Of a stretch of DNA of 51,580 nucleotides, positions 25,774-34,900 are shown in pieces; the first letter of the stretch is position 1; every line of letters starts with the position of its first letter. Position numbers and translations under genes: made by a program. Origin of the DNA: Stenotrophomonas maltophilia (GTDB taxonomy: Bacteria; Pseudomonadota; Gammaproteobacteria; Xanthomonadales; Xanthomonadaceae); the NCBI RefSeq assembly GCF_004920835.1, contig NZ_QFHO01000031.1, positions 1-51,580 on the forward strand. Direction: 5' to 3'. The notes under the pieces were generated by a model. The model made no database searches. It was not told where the DNA came from and saw only the letters and a list, made by a program, of their open reading frames with translations.

Positions 25774-25819
25774 ATGATTAGGCGCCTAATCATAAACCAG
25801 AAAGATGACGTCCAGTCAA
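25774..25819 (-). promoter_or_regulatory. Promoter and 20-bp MarR operator
   Basis: A perfect palindrome ATGATTAGGCGCCTAATCAT (25774-25793) contains the TTAGG/CCTAA half-sites seen in many MarR operators. On the minus strand a -35 TTGACT (25819-25814) and a -10 TATGAT (25794-25789) overlap or precede it; the spacing is 19 bases, longer than ideal. Bound repressor would cover the -10 and transcript start. Confidence 0.7.
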
Positions 25820-25832
25820 TCGACATGCGATG

Positions 25833-27167
25833 TCAGGAGGCCGATCCCAGCACCAGGCGTGCGATCAATCCCCCTCCGTCACGTTGCAGCAGCTGCAGTT
25901 CACCCGCATGCCGCCGTGCCACGTTGGCGGCGACGGCCAGACCGAGGCCGGTCCCACCGGTGGCACGACTGCGCGAGCTTTCGCTGCGCTGGAAGGGTTG
26001 CAGCAGGCGCACGCGATCGGCCTCGGCGATGCCCGGTCCGCGATCCATCACGTCCAGCTGCACGCGATTGCCTGCCATGGCAACCCGCAGGTGCACGGCA
26101 CCGGCATAACGAGCGGCGTTGTCGATGAGGTTGTCGATGGCCCGCCGCAGCAGGAGCGCATCCCCCTGCCACGGCAGCACGTCCGGTCCCTCTGCAGAAA
26201 TATCGACACCGCGCAGCAAGGCGCTCTGCACGCATTCCTCCAGCAACGCGGCCACGTCCAATGCTCGCAACTCCAGCGGTTGCAGCTCCCCGCGTGCGTA
26301 ATCGAGCACCTGCTCGATCATCGTGTCCATGCGCTCGATGTCGGCCACCATCCGCGCTGCCTGTGGCGGCGGTGCAAACTCCGCACGCAGGCGCAGGCCG
26401 GTCAGCGGCGTGCGCAGGTCGTGCGCCACGGCCGCCAGCATGCGGGTCATGTCCTGCGCCTGGTCGCGCAGGCGCTCACGACCGCTGCTGATCGCTGCGG
26501 CCAGCACCTGCACCTCGCGTGGGCCATCGTCCGGCAGCGGTGTCCCGTCCTGCAGATCAACCCGCGCGCTGGCTTCGGCCAAGCGCCGCAGGGGCCGCCC
26601 GATGCGGAGCGACGCCCAGGCCGCCAGCGGCGCCAGCAGCAGCGTGCCGGCCAACAGTGCAAGCAGAACCTGACCGCGCCAGGCCGCCAGATCACTGTGA
26701 TCGCTGCCGACCACCTGCCAGCGATCATCGGCCCGGCGCACACCCAGCTCGAACGGCGGCCACTGCATGGCGGTCAGCAGGGCCGCCTGTGACGTCAGCA
26801 CTCCGGCACGCCCTGAAGCATCCAGCACCGTACCGCCCTCGATGACCTGCACATCGGGGGCCTTGCCCTGCCCGGCCCAGACCAGGCGCACGTGATCCAC
26901 CGGTACACCCAGCTGCAAGGCGGCCAGCTCGGTCAGCCAGTCGCTGCTGCGGCCTTCCGGTGCCGAACTGACGACCGATAGATGCAGCCCCAGCGGCGCC
27001 GCCGCACGTTCCCCCCGCAGCACCTGCAGAGCCTGATCCAGGCGCATCGGCGGCGGCGCCGGTCGTGGCATCCAGCCCACCACCGCCACGCTGACCAGGG
27101 TGGCCAGCAGCAGGCTGGTGAGAGCCAGCATTGCGATCCAGCGCGCAGTGGACCAACGGGCACTCAC
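25833..27167 (-). CDS. Two-component sensor histidine kinase
   Basis: A 444-residue inner-membrane kinase. TM1 is at about 10-32 (IAMLALTSLLLATLVSVAVVGW), followed by a periplasmic sensor region of about 130 residues. TM2 is at about 165-187 (GQVLLALLAGTLLLAPLAAWASLRIG), followed by a HAMP region, the H-box VAHDLRTPLTGL with phosphoacceptor His249, the N-box DNLIDNAARY, and G boxes DRGPGIA and GGTGLGLAV. All ATP-binding motifs are intact. Its ATG overlaps the response-regulator stop (4 bases). The signal is unknown; the sensor domain shows no recognisable motif. Confidence 0.95.
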   Translation of the reverse strand: MSARWSTARWIAMLALTSLLLATLVSVAVVGWMPRPAPPPMRLDQALQVLRGERAAAPLGLHLSVVSSAPEGRSSDWLTELAALQLGVPVDHVRLVWAGQGKAPDVQVIEGGTVLDASGRAGVLTSQAALLTAMQWPPFELGVRRADDRWQVVGSDHSDLAAWRGQVLLALLAGTLLLAPLAAWASLRIGRPLRRLAEASARVDLQDGTPLPDDGPREVQVLAAAISSGRERLRDQAQDMTRMLAAVAHDLRTPLTGLRLRAEFAPPPQAARMVADIERMDTMIEQVLDYARGELQPLELRALDVAALLEECVQSALLRGVDISAEGPDVLPWQGDALLLRRAIDNLIDNAARYAGAVHLRVAMAGNRVQLDVMDRGPGIAEADRVRLLQPFQRSESSRSRATGGTGLGLAVAANVARRHAGELQLLQRDGGGLIARLVLGSAS

Positions 27168-27871
27168 AGCACCTGGACCTCGGCATTGAAGCGATAGCCT
27201 TCGCCGCGCAATGTCTGTACCAGGGCTTCAGCGCCGGGCGCGGCCTGCCCCAGCTTCCGACGCAGGCGGCTGATTGCCAGGTCGATGGCACGATCCACGC
27301 TGTCGCTCGGCTCGCCGCGGCTCAGCTGCAGCAGCTGCTCGCGCGCCAGCACCCGCCCGGGACGTTCGGCCAGCACCAGCAGCAGAGAGAACTCACCGCG
27401 GCTCAGTACCAGCTCCGCTCCATCCGGCGCGATCAGGCGGCGTTGTTCGGGCAGCAGCCGCCAGCCGGCGAAGCGCAGCTCACTCGCCACCTGGGTGCGC
27501 AGCTTGTCCTGCCGGCGCAGCAGCGCACGCACCCTTGCCAGCAGCTCACGCGGGTCGAACGGCTTGGCCAGGTAATCATCCGCGCCCATTTCCAGACCGA
27601 TCACCCGGTCCGGGGCACTGCCCATCGCCGACAGCATCAGGATCGGGATGGCCCGTGCCTGCAGCCGGCGGCAGACCGACAGGCCATCCTCGCCGGGCAT
27701 CATCCAGTCGAGGATGATCACATCCGGTCGTTCGGCCTGCAGCAGCATATCCAACGCCATGGCACCGGCCGCCACGCGCACCTGGTAGCCATGCAGCAGC
27801 AGGCAGTCGGCGATGGCATCTCGGATGCTGGCGTCGTCATCGACGACGATGACCCGGGCGGGAGCGTTCAT
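27164..27871 (-). CDS. OmpR/PhoB-family response regulator
   Basis: A 235-residue DNA-binding partner of the adjacent kinase. The receiver domain has the acidic pocket D11-D13, phosphoacceptor Asp55 (VIILDWMMPGEDG) and the conserved Lys in YLAKPFDP. The C-terminal winged helix (LSRGEFSLLLVLAERPGRVLAREQLLQLSRG... DSVDRAIDLAISRLRRKLG) is typical of OmpR/PhoB. It is first in its operon and divergent from the retropepsin-like gene. The gap contains GTATCA direct repeats that may be its own binding sites. Confidence 0.95.
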   Translation of the reverse strand: MNAPARVIVVDDDASIRDAIADCLLLHGYQVRVAAGAMALDMLLQAERPDVIILDWMMPGEDGLSVCRRLQARAIPILMLSAMGSAPDRVIGLEMGADDYLAKPFDPRELLARVRALLRRQDKLRTQVASELRFAGWRLLPEQRRLIAPDGAELVLSRGEFSLLLVLAERPGRVLAREQLLQLSRGEPSDSVDRAIDLAISRLRRKLGQAAPGAEALVQTLRGEGYRFNAEVQVL

Positions 27872-27878
27872 GTGCTCA

Positions 27879-27910
27879 GTATCAGCCAGCTGTGTATCAG
27901 GACGGTATCA
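27879..27910. promoter_or_regulatory. GTATCA direct repeats, candidate response-regulator boxes
   Basis: GTATCA occurs three times, at 27879-27884, 27894-27899 and 27905-27910. The last two are 11 bases apart, one helical turn, the usual arrangement of OmpR/PhoB-type half sites. They lie in the 107-base gap shared by the response regulator and the divergent retropepsin-like gene. Confidence 0.5.
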
Positions 27911-27978
27911 ACGCCGATATTCCCGCGATACGCCCGTGCCCGCCAATGGTCTCTCCACCGTCACTGCGGAGACATCCC

Positions 27979-28905
27979 GTGCGCCTCACCCTGCTTCCCC
28001 TGCTTGCTGCCTCGCTGCCTGCGCTGGCGGCCGATGCTCCCGAACACGTACTGCCGATGTGGATGCAGGGGGGTCATCCAGCCGTGGCTGTCTCGCTGGA
28101 CGGGCGCGCCGAACCACTGCGTTTCGTGGTCGACAGTGCGGCCGGTGCAACCCTGGTGGATGACCGTGTGGCCCGGCGCTATGGCCTGGAAGACACCGAT
28201 GCGGCGGTTTCACATGCCCAGGGTGCCAGCGCAAAGGCAGCCGCGCTGCGGAGGATGCGCACCACGTCCTGGCGGCTGGGCAGCTGGCAGCTGCAGGCCA
28301 GCCGCACGCAGGCCGACCTGTCCTCGTTGGCGAAGGACGATGAAGCGGCCATTGATGGCCTGGTCGGCAACGACCTGACCGGGCGCTGGGACACGCGCTG
28401 GGACTTCGGCCGTGGCGAGCTTGCCTTGTGGACGCCGGGGCGTCTCGCGCTGGATGGAAACGGCTGCCAGGCCAATGCCCTGCCCGATCGCAGTGCCGGC
28501 CTTCGCCAGTTCGGCTTCATCACGCTGGCACTGGGCGAGACCGGTGTGGAGGCCATCGCCGTGGTCGATACCGGCGCGGCGCAGACCGTGCTCAATGCCG
28601 AAGCCGCCCGTGCGCTGGGCGTGCGCACCGATGGCAGCGACATCCGCGTGCGGGTACGTGAGAAGGGCACCGAGGGCCTGGGCGGCGGGAAGCAGGCCAC
28701 CTGGCTGTACACCCTGCCGAGCATGACCAGCGCTGGCTGGCGGCATCCACCGATGGAAGTCCGGATCAGCGAGCTTTCGGTGTTCAAGGCCCTTGGCCTG
28801 GAGGCGCGGCCGGCGCTGATCCTCGGCGCCGATGCCATGCGGGGTGGGCAGGTGGACGTCAGCGCCGGGGCGTCACGCATCTGCCTGCGCCGGCCGGCCA
28901 GCTGA
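27979..28905 (+). CDS. Exported retropepsin-like aspartic protease family protein
   Basis: A 308-residue protein with a signal peptide (VRLTLLPLLAASLPALAA; start is GTG at 27979 with GGAG 7 bases before). Two Asp-containing half-motifs of the pepsin/retropepsin fold are visible: FVVDSAAGATLVDD (Asp52) and AVVDTGAAQTVLN (Asp197-Thr-Gly). The first is D-S-A instead of the canonical D-T/S-G, so activity may depend on the second or be altered. The hydrophobic region ALILGADAMRGGQVDV resembles the family's flap/core end. It is transcribed divergently from a two-component system, suggesting control by it. Envelope or secreted location is expected. Confidence 0.8.
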   Translation: MRLTLLPLLAASLPALAADAPEHVLPMWMQGGHPAVAVSLDGRAEPLRFVVDSAAGATLVDDRVARRYGLEDTDAAVSHAQGASAKAAALRRMRTTSWRLGSWQLQASRTQADLSSLAKDDEAAIDGLVGNDLTGRWDTRWDFGRGELALWTPGRLALDGNGCQANALPDRSAGLRQFGFITLALGETGVEAIAVVDTGAAQTVLNAEAARALGVRTDGSDIRVRVREKGTEGLGGGKQATWLYTLPSMTSAGWRHPPMEVRISELSVFKALGLEARPALILGADAMRGGQVDVSAGASRICLRRPAS

Positions 28906-28932
28906 GCGCCGGCCGACGCCATTCCTACTGCG

Positions 28933-29961
28933 CTACCAGTCCATCACCCGCGGCGTCGGCCCCGGGTGCGACGGGAACAATGGCAGCACCTCTTCGGCCA
29001 GTTCCTGCAGCACCTCATCTGCGGGCCGCTCGGCGAACTGGATGCCCAGCGCGGCATGATTGACGCCTGCCTGCTGCCAGGCCTGCAGCAGCTCTATCAG
29101 GCCCTTGCGGCCGGTGCGCAGGGTGTAGCCCCCTTGCAGCGGCGTGCGTGGATGATCCGGGGCATCCACCAGGTCGATCCATTCGTTGGTCATGTGCGGA
29201 CGGAAGCCGCCATCCGGGATCAGCGCGCGCCAGGCGCCGATCTTCGTGGCCAGCCGCTGCGGACCAGCGCTGTCATGAGTGGCCTCTGGGTAGGTCAGCC
29301 AGCCATCGGCATGCTGGCCGATCCACTCCAGCGGCTGGCGTGCGCCACCGGTGACAACCAGCGGAACGCGGCCGTTGACCGTGGGCGGCAGCAACTGCAG
29401 GCCCTGTTCGGCCCAGGCATGCGTCATCCGCCCGTCCGCGCCCGGCTGCAGCCAACGCCGCATCTCACCCATCGCGCTGGCGAAGCGCTCACCGCGCGCC
29501 GCGTGCTCCAGCCCGTAGGCGGGAAACTCCAGCGGACGATCACCGGAGGCAACGCCCATCACCAGGCGCCCACCGGACAGCTGATCGACCGACGCCGCCG
29601 CCTTCGCCAGATCGATCGGATGGCGCAGTGGCAACACCACGCTGCCGGTGGCCAGAGCTACGCGCTGCGTGCGCGCCGCCAGCCACGCAAGGTAGGTGAA
29701 TGGATCGAACAATTGGCCCGCATCGCCGAACATCGGGTCGTACAGCGGCACATCACGCACCCACACCGCGGCAAAGCCGTGGCGGTCGATGTCCTCCACC
29801 AGCCGCGCCTGGCCCTGCAGCACGGCCATGTCGCCCTGATAGAAGCGCAATGGCAGGTAGATGCCCAGGGTCAGTGCATCGGGGCGGAACATGCGCTGGT
29901 AGCCTGGGTGCGTGGCAAAGGCCGGGGCCGACGCACCCGGCATCACGATGGAGTCGTTCAT
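28933..29961 (-). CDS. LLM class (luciferase-like) flavin-dependent oxidoreductase
   Basis: A 342-residue TIM-barrel monooxygenase-type protein using FMN/F420-like flavin. Family features are LGIYLPLRFYQGDMAVLQGQARLVEDIDRHGFAAVWVRDVPLYDP, LATGSVVLPLRHPIDLAKAAASVDQLSGGRLVMGVASGDRP and LVVTGGARQPLEWIGQHADGWLTYP. The substrate is unknown. A strong AGGAGG ribosome site precedes the start at 29961. It follows a GST gene by 13 bases and probably shares its transcript; the pair diverges from a LysR regulator. Pairing of a flavin oxidoreductase with a GST suggests breakdown or detoxification of a small aromatic or sulfur compound. Confidence 0.9.
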   Translation of the reverse strand: MNDSIVMPGASAPAFATHPGYQRMFRPDALTLGIYLPLRFYQGDMAVLQGQARLVEDIDRHGFAAVWVRDVPLYDPMFGDAGQLFDPFTYLAWLAARTQRVALATGSVVLPLRHPIDLAKAAASVDQLSGGRLVMGVASGDRPLEFPAYGLEHAARGERFASAMGEMRRWLQPGADGRMTHAWAEQGLQLLPPTVNGRVPLVVTGGARQPLEWIGQHADGWLTYPEATHDSAGPQRLATKIGAWRALIPDGGFRPHMTNEWIDLVDAPDHPRTPLQGGYTLRTGRKGLIELLQAWQQAGVNHAALGIQFAERPADEVLQELAEEVLPLFPSHPGPTPRVMDW

Positions 29962-29974
29962 GAGCGTTGCCTCC

Positions 29975-30610
29975 TTACGGGCCAGTGGCCGGTTCGGGCA
30001 ACTGCACGCCGCGCTGTACCGCAGGGCGTGCGGCAACGCGCGCGTACCACGCGCTCAGATGGCGATGCTGCGAGAAATCGATATCGATGATGTGGGCGAT
30101 ATGCAGCCAACCGAAGTGGGCGATGTCGGCGATCGAGTACTGATCACCGGCCAGCCACTCGCGCCCGTGCAGGCGCTGGTCGAGCACGGCGAACAGATCG
30201 TCGCTCAACCTGCGATAGCGTTCGATTGCGGCCATGTCGGGCTGTTGTGCGAAGTGCTCGAAGTGCACGCGCTGGCCGAGGATCGGGCCGACGCTGGCGG
30301 CATGGAACATCAGCCAGGTCAGTGTCTGCCAGCGTGCAGACGGCTCGGAAGGCAACAACGCGTTGCCCTGCTCGGCCAGGTACATCAGGATCGCCGCGGA
30401 TTCGAAAATGACGATGCCACGCGCGCGATCCTCCAGCACCGGTATGCGGCCATGCGGATTGAGCTGCAGGAAATCGGGATGTCGGTGCTCGCCCGCGTCG
30501 ATGCGGACGTGATGCAGGCGATACGGCAGGCCCAGTTCTTCCAGCGCGATGGTGGCCTTGAAGCCATTGGGCGAGCTGTCGGTGTACAGGTGCAGCGAAG
30601 GTTCGTTCAT
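29975..30610 (-). CDS. Glutathione S-transferase family protein
   Basis: A 211-residue GST, closest by pattern to the YfcG/YghU or Ure2-like group. The N-terminus is LHLYTDSSPNGFKATIALEELGLPYRLHHV, with the glutathione-site Ser/Asn (SSPNG), cis-Pro RIPVLED and IFESAAILMYLAE. The helical C-terminal half has DIAHFGWLHIAH. Some members of that group reduce disulfides rather than conjugate glutathione. First gene of a probable two-gene operon with the LLM oxidoreductase. It is unrelated in detail to the GST at 9728-10348. Confidence 0.92.
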   Translation of the reverse strand: MNEPSLHLYTDSSPNGFKATIALEELGLPYRLHHVRIDAGEHRHPDFLQLNPHGRIPVLEDRARGIVIFESAAILMYLAEQGNALLPSEPSARWQTLTWLMFHAASVGPILGQRVHFEHFAQQPDMAAIERYRRLSDDLFAVLDQRLHGREWLAGDQYSIADIAHFGWLHIAHIIDIDFSQHRHLSAWYARVAARPAVQRGVQLPEPATGP

Positions 30611-30755
30611 GGGGTTCCTGGACGGCAGGGAGCGACGGCACGCGCCAGCCTTCGATGCACGAGGGCCGACGATGCGGAAACAGGCGCTGCAGCAGCCGTG
30701 CAGGCAGTCTAGGAAAGGCCGCCGTGGCGGGGAAACGATGTCTTCTGCACGGGGA

Positions 30756-30772
30756 GTTGAGCCTGGCTCAAC
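30756..30772. promoter_or_regulatory. LysR-type operator palindrome
   Basis: GTTGAGCCTGGCTCAAC is a 17-base palindrome with one central base. It fits the LysR-box pattern T-N11-A (TTGAG-N5-CTCAA). It lies between the divergent GST-LLM operon and the LysR gene, 87 bases before the LysR start. Confidence 0.65.
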
Positions 30773-30858
30773 TTGCGCGACGGGTGCGCGACAGCCTGCG
30801 CCGCGGTCGATATGCTGTCGCCGCGCGGTGGATGCCGGCGGAGCAACGGGAGAACGGA

Positions 30859-31746
30859 ATGGGGGCGGTTTTGCCGCTGCTGGGCCTGCGGGCCTTTGTT
30901 GAAACCGGCCGCCACGGCAGCCTGACCGCTGCCGCCGAAGCGATGGGAGTAACACCCGGCGCAATCAGCCAGCAGCTGCGGCAGCTGCAGGAACGCCTGG
31001 GCGTGAACCTGTTCGATCGCACCCGTCATGGCGTGGTGCTCAGCGCGGCGGGCGCGCGCGTGTACCCGGAACTGCTGCTGGCTTTCGAGCAGATCGCACA
31101 GAGCCTGCAGACACTCGAACGCTGGGAAACGCGGCGCACGCTGCGTATCAGCGCCGCACCCAGTTTCGCCGCGCAATGGCTGGCGCCACGCCTGGGTGAA
31201 TTCAGCGCACTGCAACCGCAGGTGGACGTGCAGCTCGATGCCAGCCCGGCGCTGGCCGACCTGCGCCGCGATGGTGTGGACATCGCGATCCGCCACGGGC
31301 TGGGGCGCTACCCCGGACTGCATGCCGAGCATCTGCTGGCGCCGGTGCTGCTGCCAGTGGCCAGCCCTGCGCTGCTGGCCAGCGCGCCCACCGTGGGCAC
31401 CGTGCAGGATTGCCTGCAGCTGCCGCTGCTGCAGGATGCCGATCGCAGCGACTGGCGGCTGTGGTTCCAGGCACAGGGCCTGGCGGCCGATGAGCGGCTG
31501 GAGCGCGGCCCTGCTTTCGATGACGACCTGTTGCTGATCCGTGCGGCGGTGGCCGGGCAGGGCATCGCGCTGGTACGCGACATCCATGCGGCCGAAGAAC
31601 TGGCCAACGGGCGCCTGCAGGTGGTGATCGACCAGCCATGGCCGCAGGCCTTCGCCTACTACGCAGTGACGCGCGCCGATGCAGATGGCAATCCGGCGCT
31701 GCCTGCCTTCCTGGCGTGGTTGCGCGCAGCGCTGCAGGGCCAGTAG
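30859..31746 (+). CDS. LysR family transcriptional regulator (GcvA-like)
   Basis: A 295-residue regulator. The N-terminal winged helix-turn-helix (LLGLRAFVETGRHGSLTAAAEAMGVTPGAISQQLRQLQERLGVNLFDR) is followed by a periplasmic-binding-protein-like effector domain. The F-D-R/G-V-x-L-S-A-A-G pattern places it near GcvA/AmpR. It is transcribed away from the GST-LLM pair, the usual LysR layout with its target. The ATG at 30859 has GGGAG before it; longer upstream frames are not conserved in pattern. The stop codon TAG is the TAG of a GTAG repeat. Confidence 0.93.
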   Translation: MGAVLPLLGLRAFVETGRHGSLTAAAEAMGVTPGAISQQLRQLQERLGVNLFDRTRHGVVLSAAGARVYPELLLAFEQIAQSLQTLERWETRRTLRISAAPSFAAQWLAPRLGEFSALQPQVDVQLDASPALADLRRDGVDIAIRHGLGRYPGLHAEHLLAPVLLPVASPALLASAPTVGTVQDCLQLPLLQDADRSDWRLWFQAQGLAADERLERGPAFDDDLLLIRAAVAGQGIALVRDIHAAEELANGRLQVVIDQPWPQAFAYYAVTRADADGNPALPAFLAWLRAALQGQ

Positions 31747-31766
31747 ATCCACGCCATGCGTGGATG
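31743..31766 (+). repeat. GTAG element providing a stop codon
   Basis: GTAGATCCACGCCATGCGTG plus GATG, identical in its first 24 bases to the copy at 1802-1825. Its TAG (31744-31746) ends the LysR gene. It also lies just after the 3' end of the convergent oxygenase gene. Confidence 0.88.
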
Positions 31767-31776
31767 ATTCCCCCGC

Positions 31777-32388
31777 TTACCGCGCCTGCTCGAAGAACAT
31801 CAGGTACACCAGCCGGCCGTTCTCCGGCCGGTCGCCGAACGCCGGCCCGGCGGTGTGCCAGAACCAGGGCCGCAGCAGCACCAGCCGGTTGAAGCGCATC
31901 GGAATGCGCATCGTCATCTCCCACTGGCTGTCGTCGATGCTGTCGCGCTCGATGATGTCGCGATGCATGTCGCCGCCATTGGCATAGCCCAATGCGGCCA
32001 GCTCGCTGGCATCCAGGGCCATCCGTTCGGTGTTGGTGCGGCGGTGACGGAAGAACTCGGTGCCGCCCTCGCAGTGCTCCGGCGCGCTCAGGTAGAGGAT
32101 GCCGGACCAGTGAGAGTGGTCTGTGTGCACTTTCGCGCGGCCGACATCCCCGGCCAGGGTCAGACGGAACTTGCCGTGCGACTGCAGTGGGTTGACCGGT
32201 CGCAATGGTTCATTGACCAGCCGCGACGCAGCTCCGGACAGGCCGTCCAGCTCCAGCCGCTCCAAGGAGTTGCGGCCGGGGAATGCGCCTTCCTGTGCCG
32301 GATAGGTCAGGCCCAGCGCCGCCTGGCGCAGGCCGTGCGCATCGGCGGGAGAAAGGAAGTCGTCAACGACGATGAACGAGGTAGGCAT
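31777..32388 (-). CDS. 2OG-Fe(II) oxygenase-like protein (DUF6445 type)
   Basis: A 203-residue protein with the iron-binding H-x-D motif at His88-Asp90 (KVHTDHSHWSGILYLS) and a distal His in PWFWHTAGPAFGDRPENGRLVYLMFFE; the Arg after it would bind 2-oxoglutarate. The order and spacing fit the double-stranded beta-helix of 2OG-Fe(II) oxygenases, similar to tryptophan-halogenase-associated DUF6445 proteins. The substrate is unknown. The start at 32388 gives a clean N-terminus (MPTSFIVVDDFLS). It is a single gene, separated from the upstream groEL gene by the groEL terminator. Confidence 0.8.
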   Translation of the reverse strand: MPTSFIVVDDFLSPADAHGLRQAALGLTYPAQEGAFPGRNSLERLELDGLSGAASRLVNEPLRPVNPLQSHGKFRLTLAGDVGRAKVHTDHSHWSGILYLSAPEHCEGGTEFFRHRRTNTERMALDASELAALGYANGGDMHRDIIERDSIDDSQWEMTMRIPMRFNRLVLLRPWFWHTAGPAFGDRPENGRLVYLMFFEQAR

Positions 32389-32435
32389 GGACGCCGAGCG
32401 TAGCGATGCGTTGACGCGGCGGCAACCGGGCAACG

Positions 32436-32461
32436 AAAAACCCCGCCTTGCGGCGGGGTCT
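32436..32461 (-). terminator. groEL transcription terminator
   Basis: On the minus strand the stem ACCCCGCC / GGCGGGGT is followed by T5, about 60 bases after the groEL stop. Confidence 0.88.
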
Positions 32462-32522
32462 TTCACAGCAGCAGAGAAGCGTGCCGGCCCAAGGCCGGCC
32501 GCTTCCGGTGCAGCACAGGACC

Positions 32523-34226
<1,704 letters not shown>

Positions 34227-34255
34227 TCAGGGGATGAAGCAGGTCGCGCCGAAGC

Positions 34256-34543
34256 TCAGCCGATGACGGCGAGCACGTCGTCTTCGCGCAGGACCTTGTA
34301 CTCGACGCCTTCGCTCTTGTACGAGCTGCCGGCGTACTGGCCGTAGATGACCTTGTCACCGACCTTCAGCGACGGAGCGCGCACGCTGCCGTTGTCCAGC
34401 GGCTTGCCCGGGCCCACGGCCACGACTTCACCCTTGGTGGACTTTTCCTTGGCCGAATCCGGGATCACGATGCCACCGGCGGAGATTTCGTCGGCTTCGA
34501 TCGGCTTGACCACAACGCGGTCGTGCAGCGGCTTGATGCTCAT
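34256..34543 (-). CDS. groS: Co-chaperonin GroES (10 kDa)
   Basis: A 95-residue lid of the GroEL chamber, with the typical sequence [45 protein letters not shown]... KVIYGQYAG and the mobile loop at about 16-32. First gene of the groESL operon. Upstream are a heat-shock (sigma32) promoter and a degenerate CIRCE element, so both sigma32 and HrcA control are likely. Confidence 0.99.
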   Translation of the reverse strand: MSIKPLHDRVVVKPIEADEISAGGIVIPDSAKEKSTKGEVVAVGPGKPLDNGSVRAPSLKVGDKVIYGQYAGSSYKSEGVEYKVLREDDVLAVIG

Positions 34544-34589
34544 GAGAGACCTCTTAAGTTATTGATTGGTCTGAAAAAGTCTGGCGATG

Positions 34590-34616
34590 TTAGCACTCAC
34601 CCAAGGTGACTGCCAG
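34590..34616 (-). promoter_or_regulatory. Degenerate CIRCE element (HrcA site)
   Basis: The half-site TTAGCACTC (34590-34598) is perfect. After nine bases comes GACTGCCAG, matching six of nine positions of the second half GAGTGCTAA. It lies in the 5' untranslated region of groESL, between the predicted sigma32 promoter and the groES start. Confidence 0.75.
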
Positions 34617-34657
34617 CATTGCTCGCGAAAAAGCCCGACGAATCGGGAGCAGGACAG

Positions 34658-34685
34658 AGATGGAGCTGGCCCCGGGCCTTTCAAG
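34658..34685 (-). promoter_or_regulatory. Sigma32-type heat-shock promoter of groESL
   Basis: On the minus strand CTTGAAA (34685-34679) is followed after 13 bases by CTCCATCT (34665-34658), close to the sigma32 consensus CTTGAAA-N11-16-CCCCATNT. Predicted start near 34650, about 107 bases before groES. Confidence 0.75.
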
Positions 34686-34900
34686 GCCGATCCCGCAAAA
34701 AAATTCACCGCCCGGCAAAGGCGCACCCAGGTGCTGCGTGAAGGCGGGGTTCCGCGTGCAACGCGACAAGCGGATGCCCGCAACCCTCGACATTTGGTGA
34801 TACGCGTCGCACTGTCAGATATCTGACGTTCATTTACGACAAAGTGTCACTGGATCGGCCTTAGGCTCGGCCGCGCATTCCCAATCACAAGGAGTAGTCG

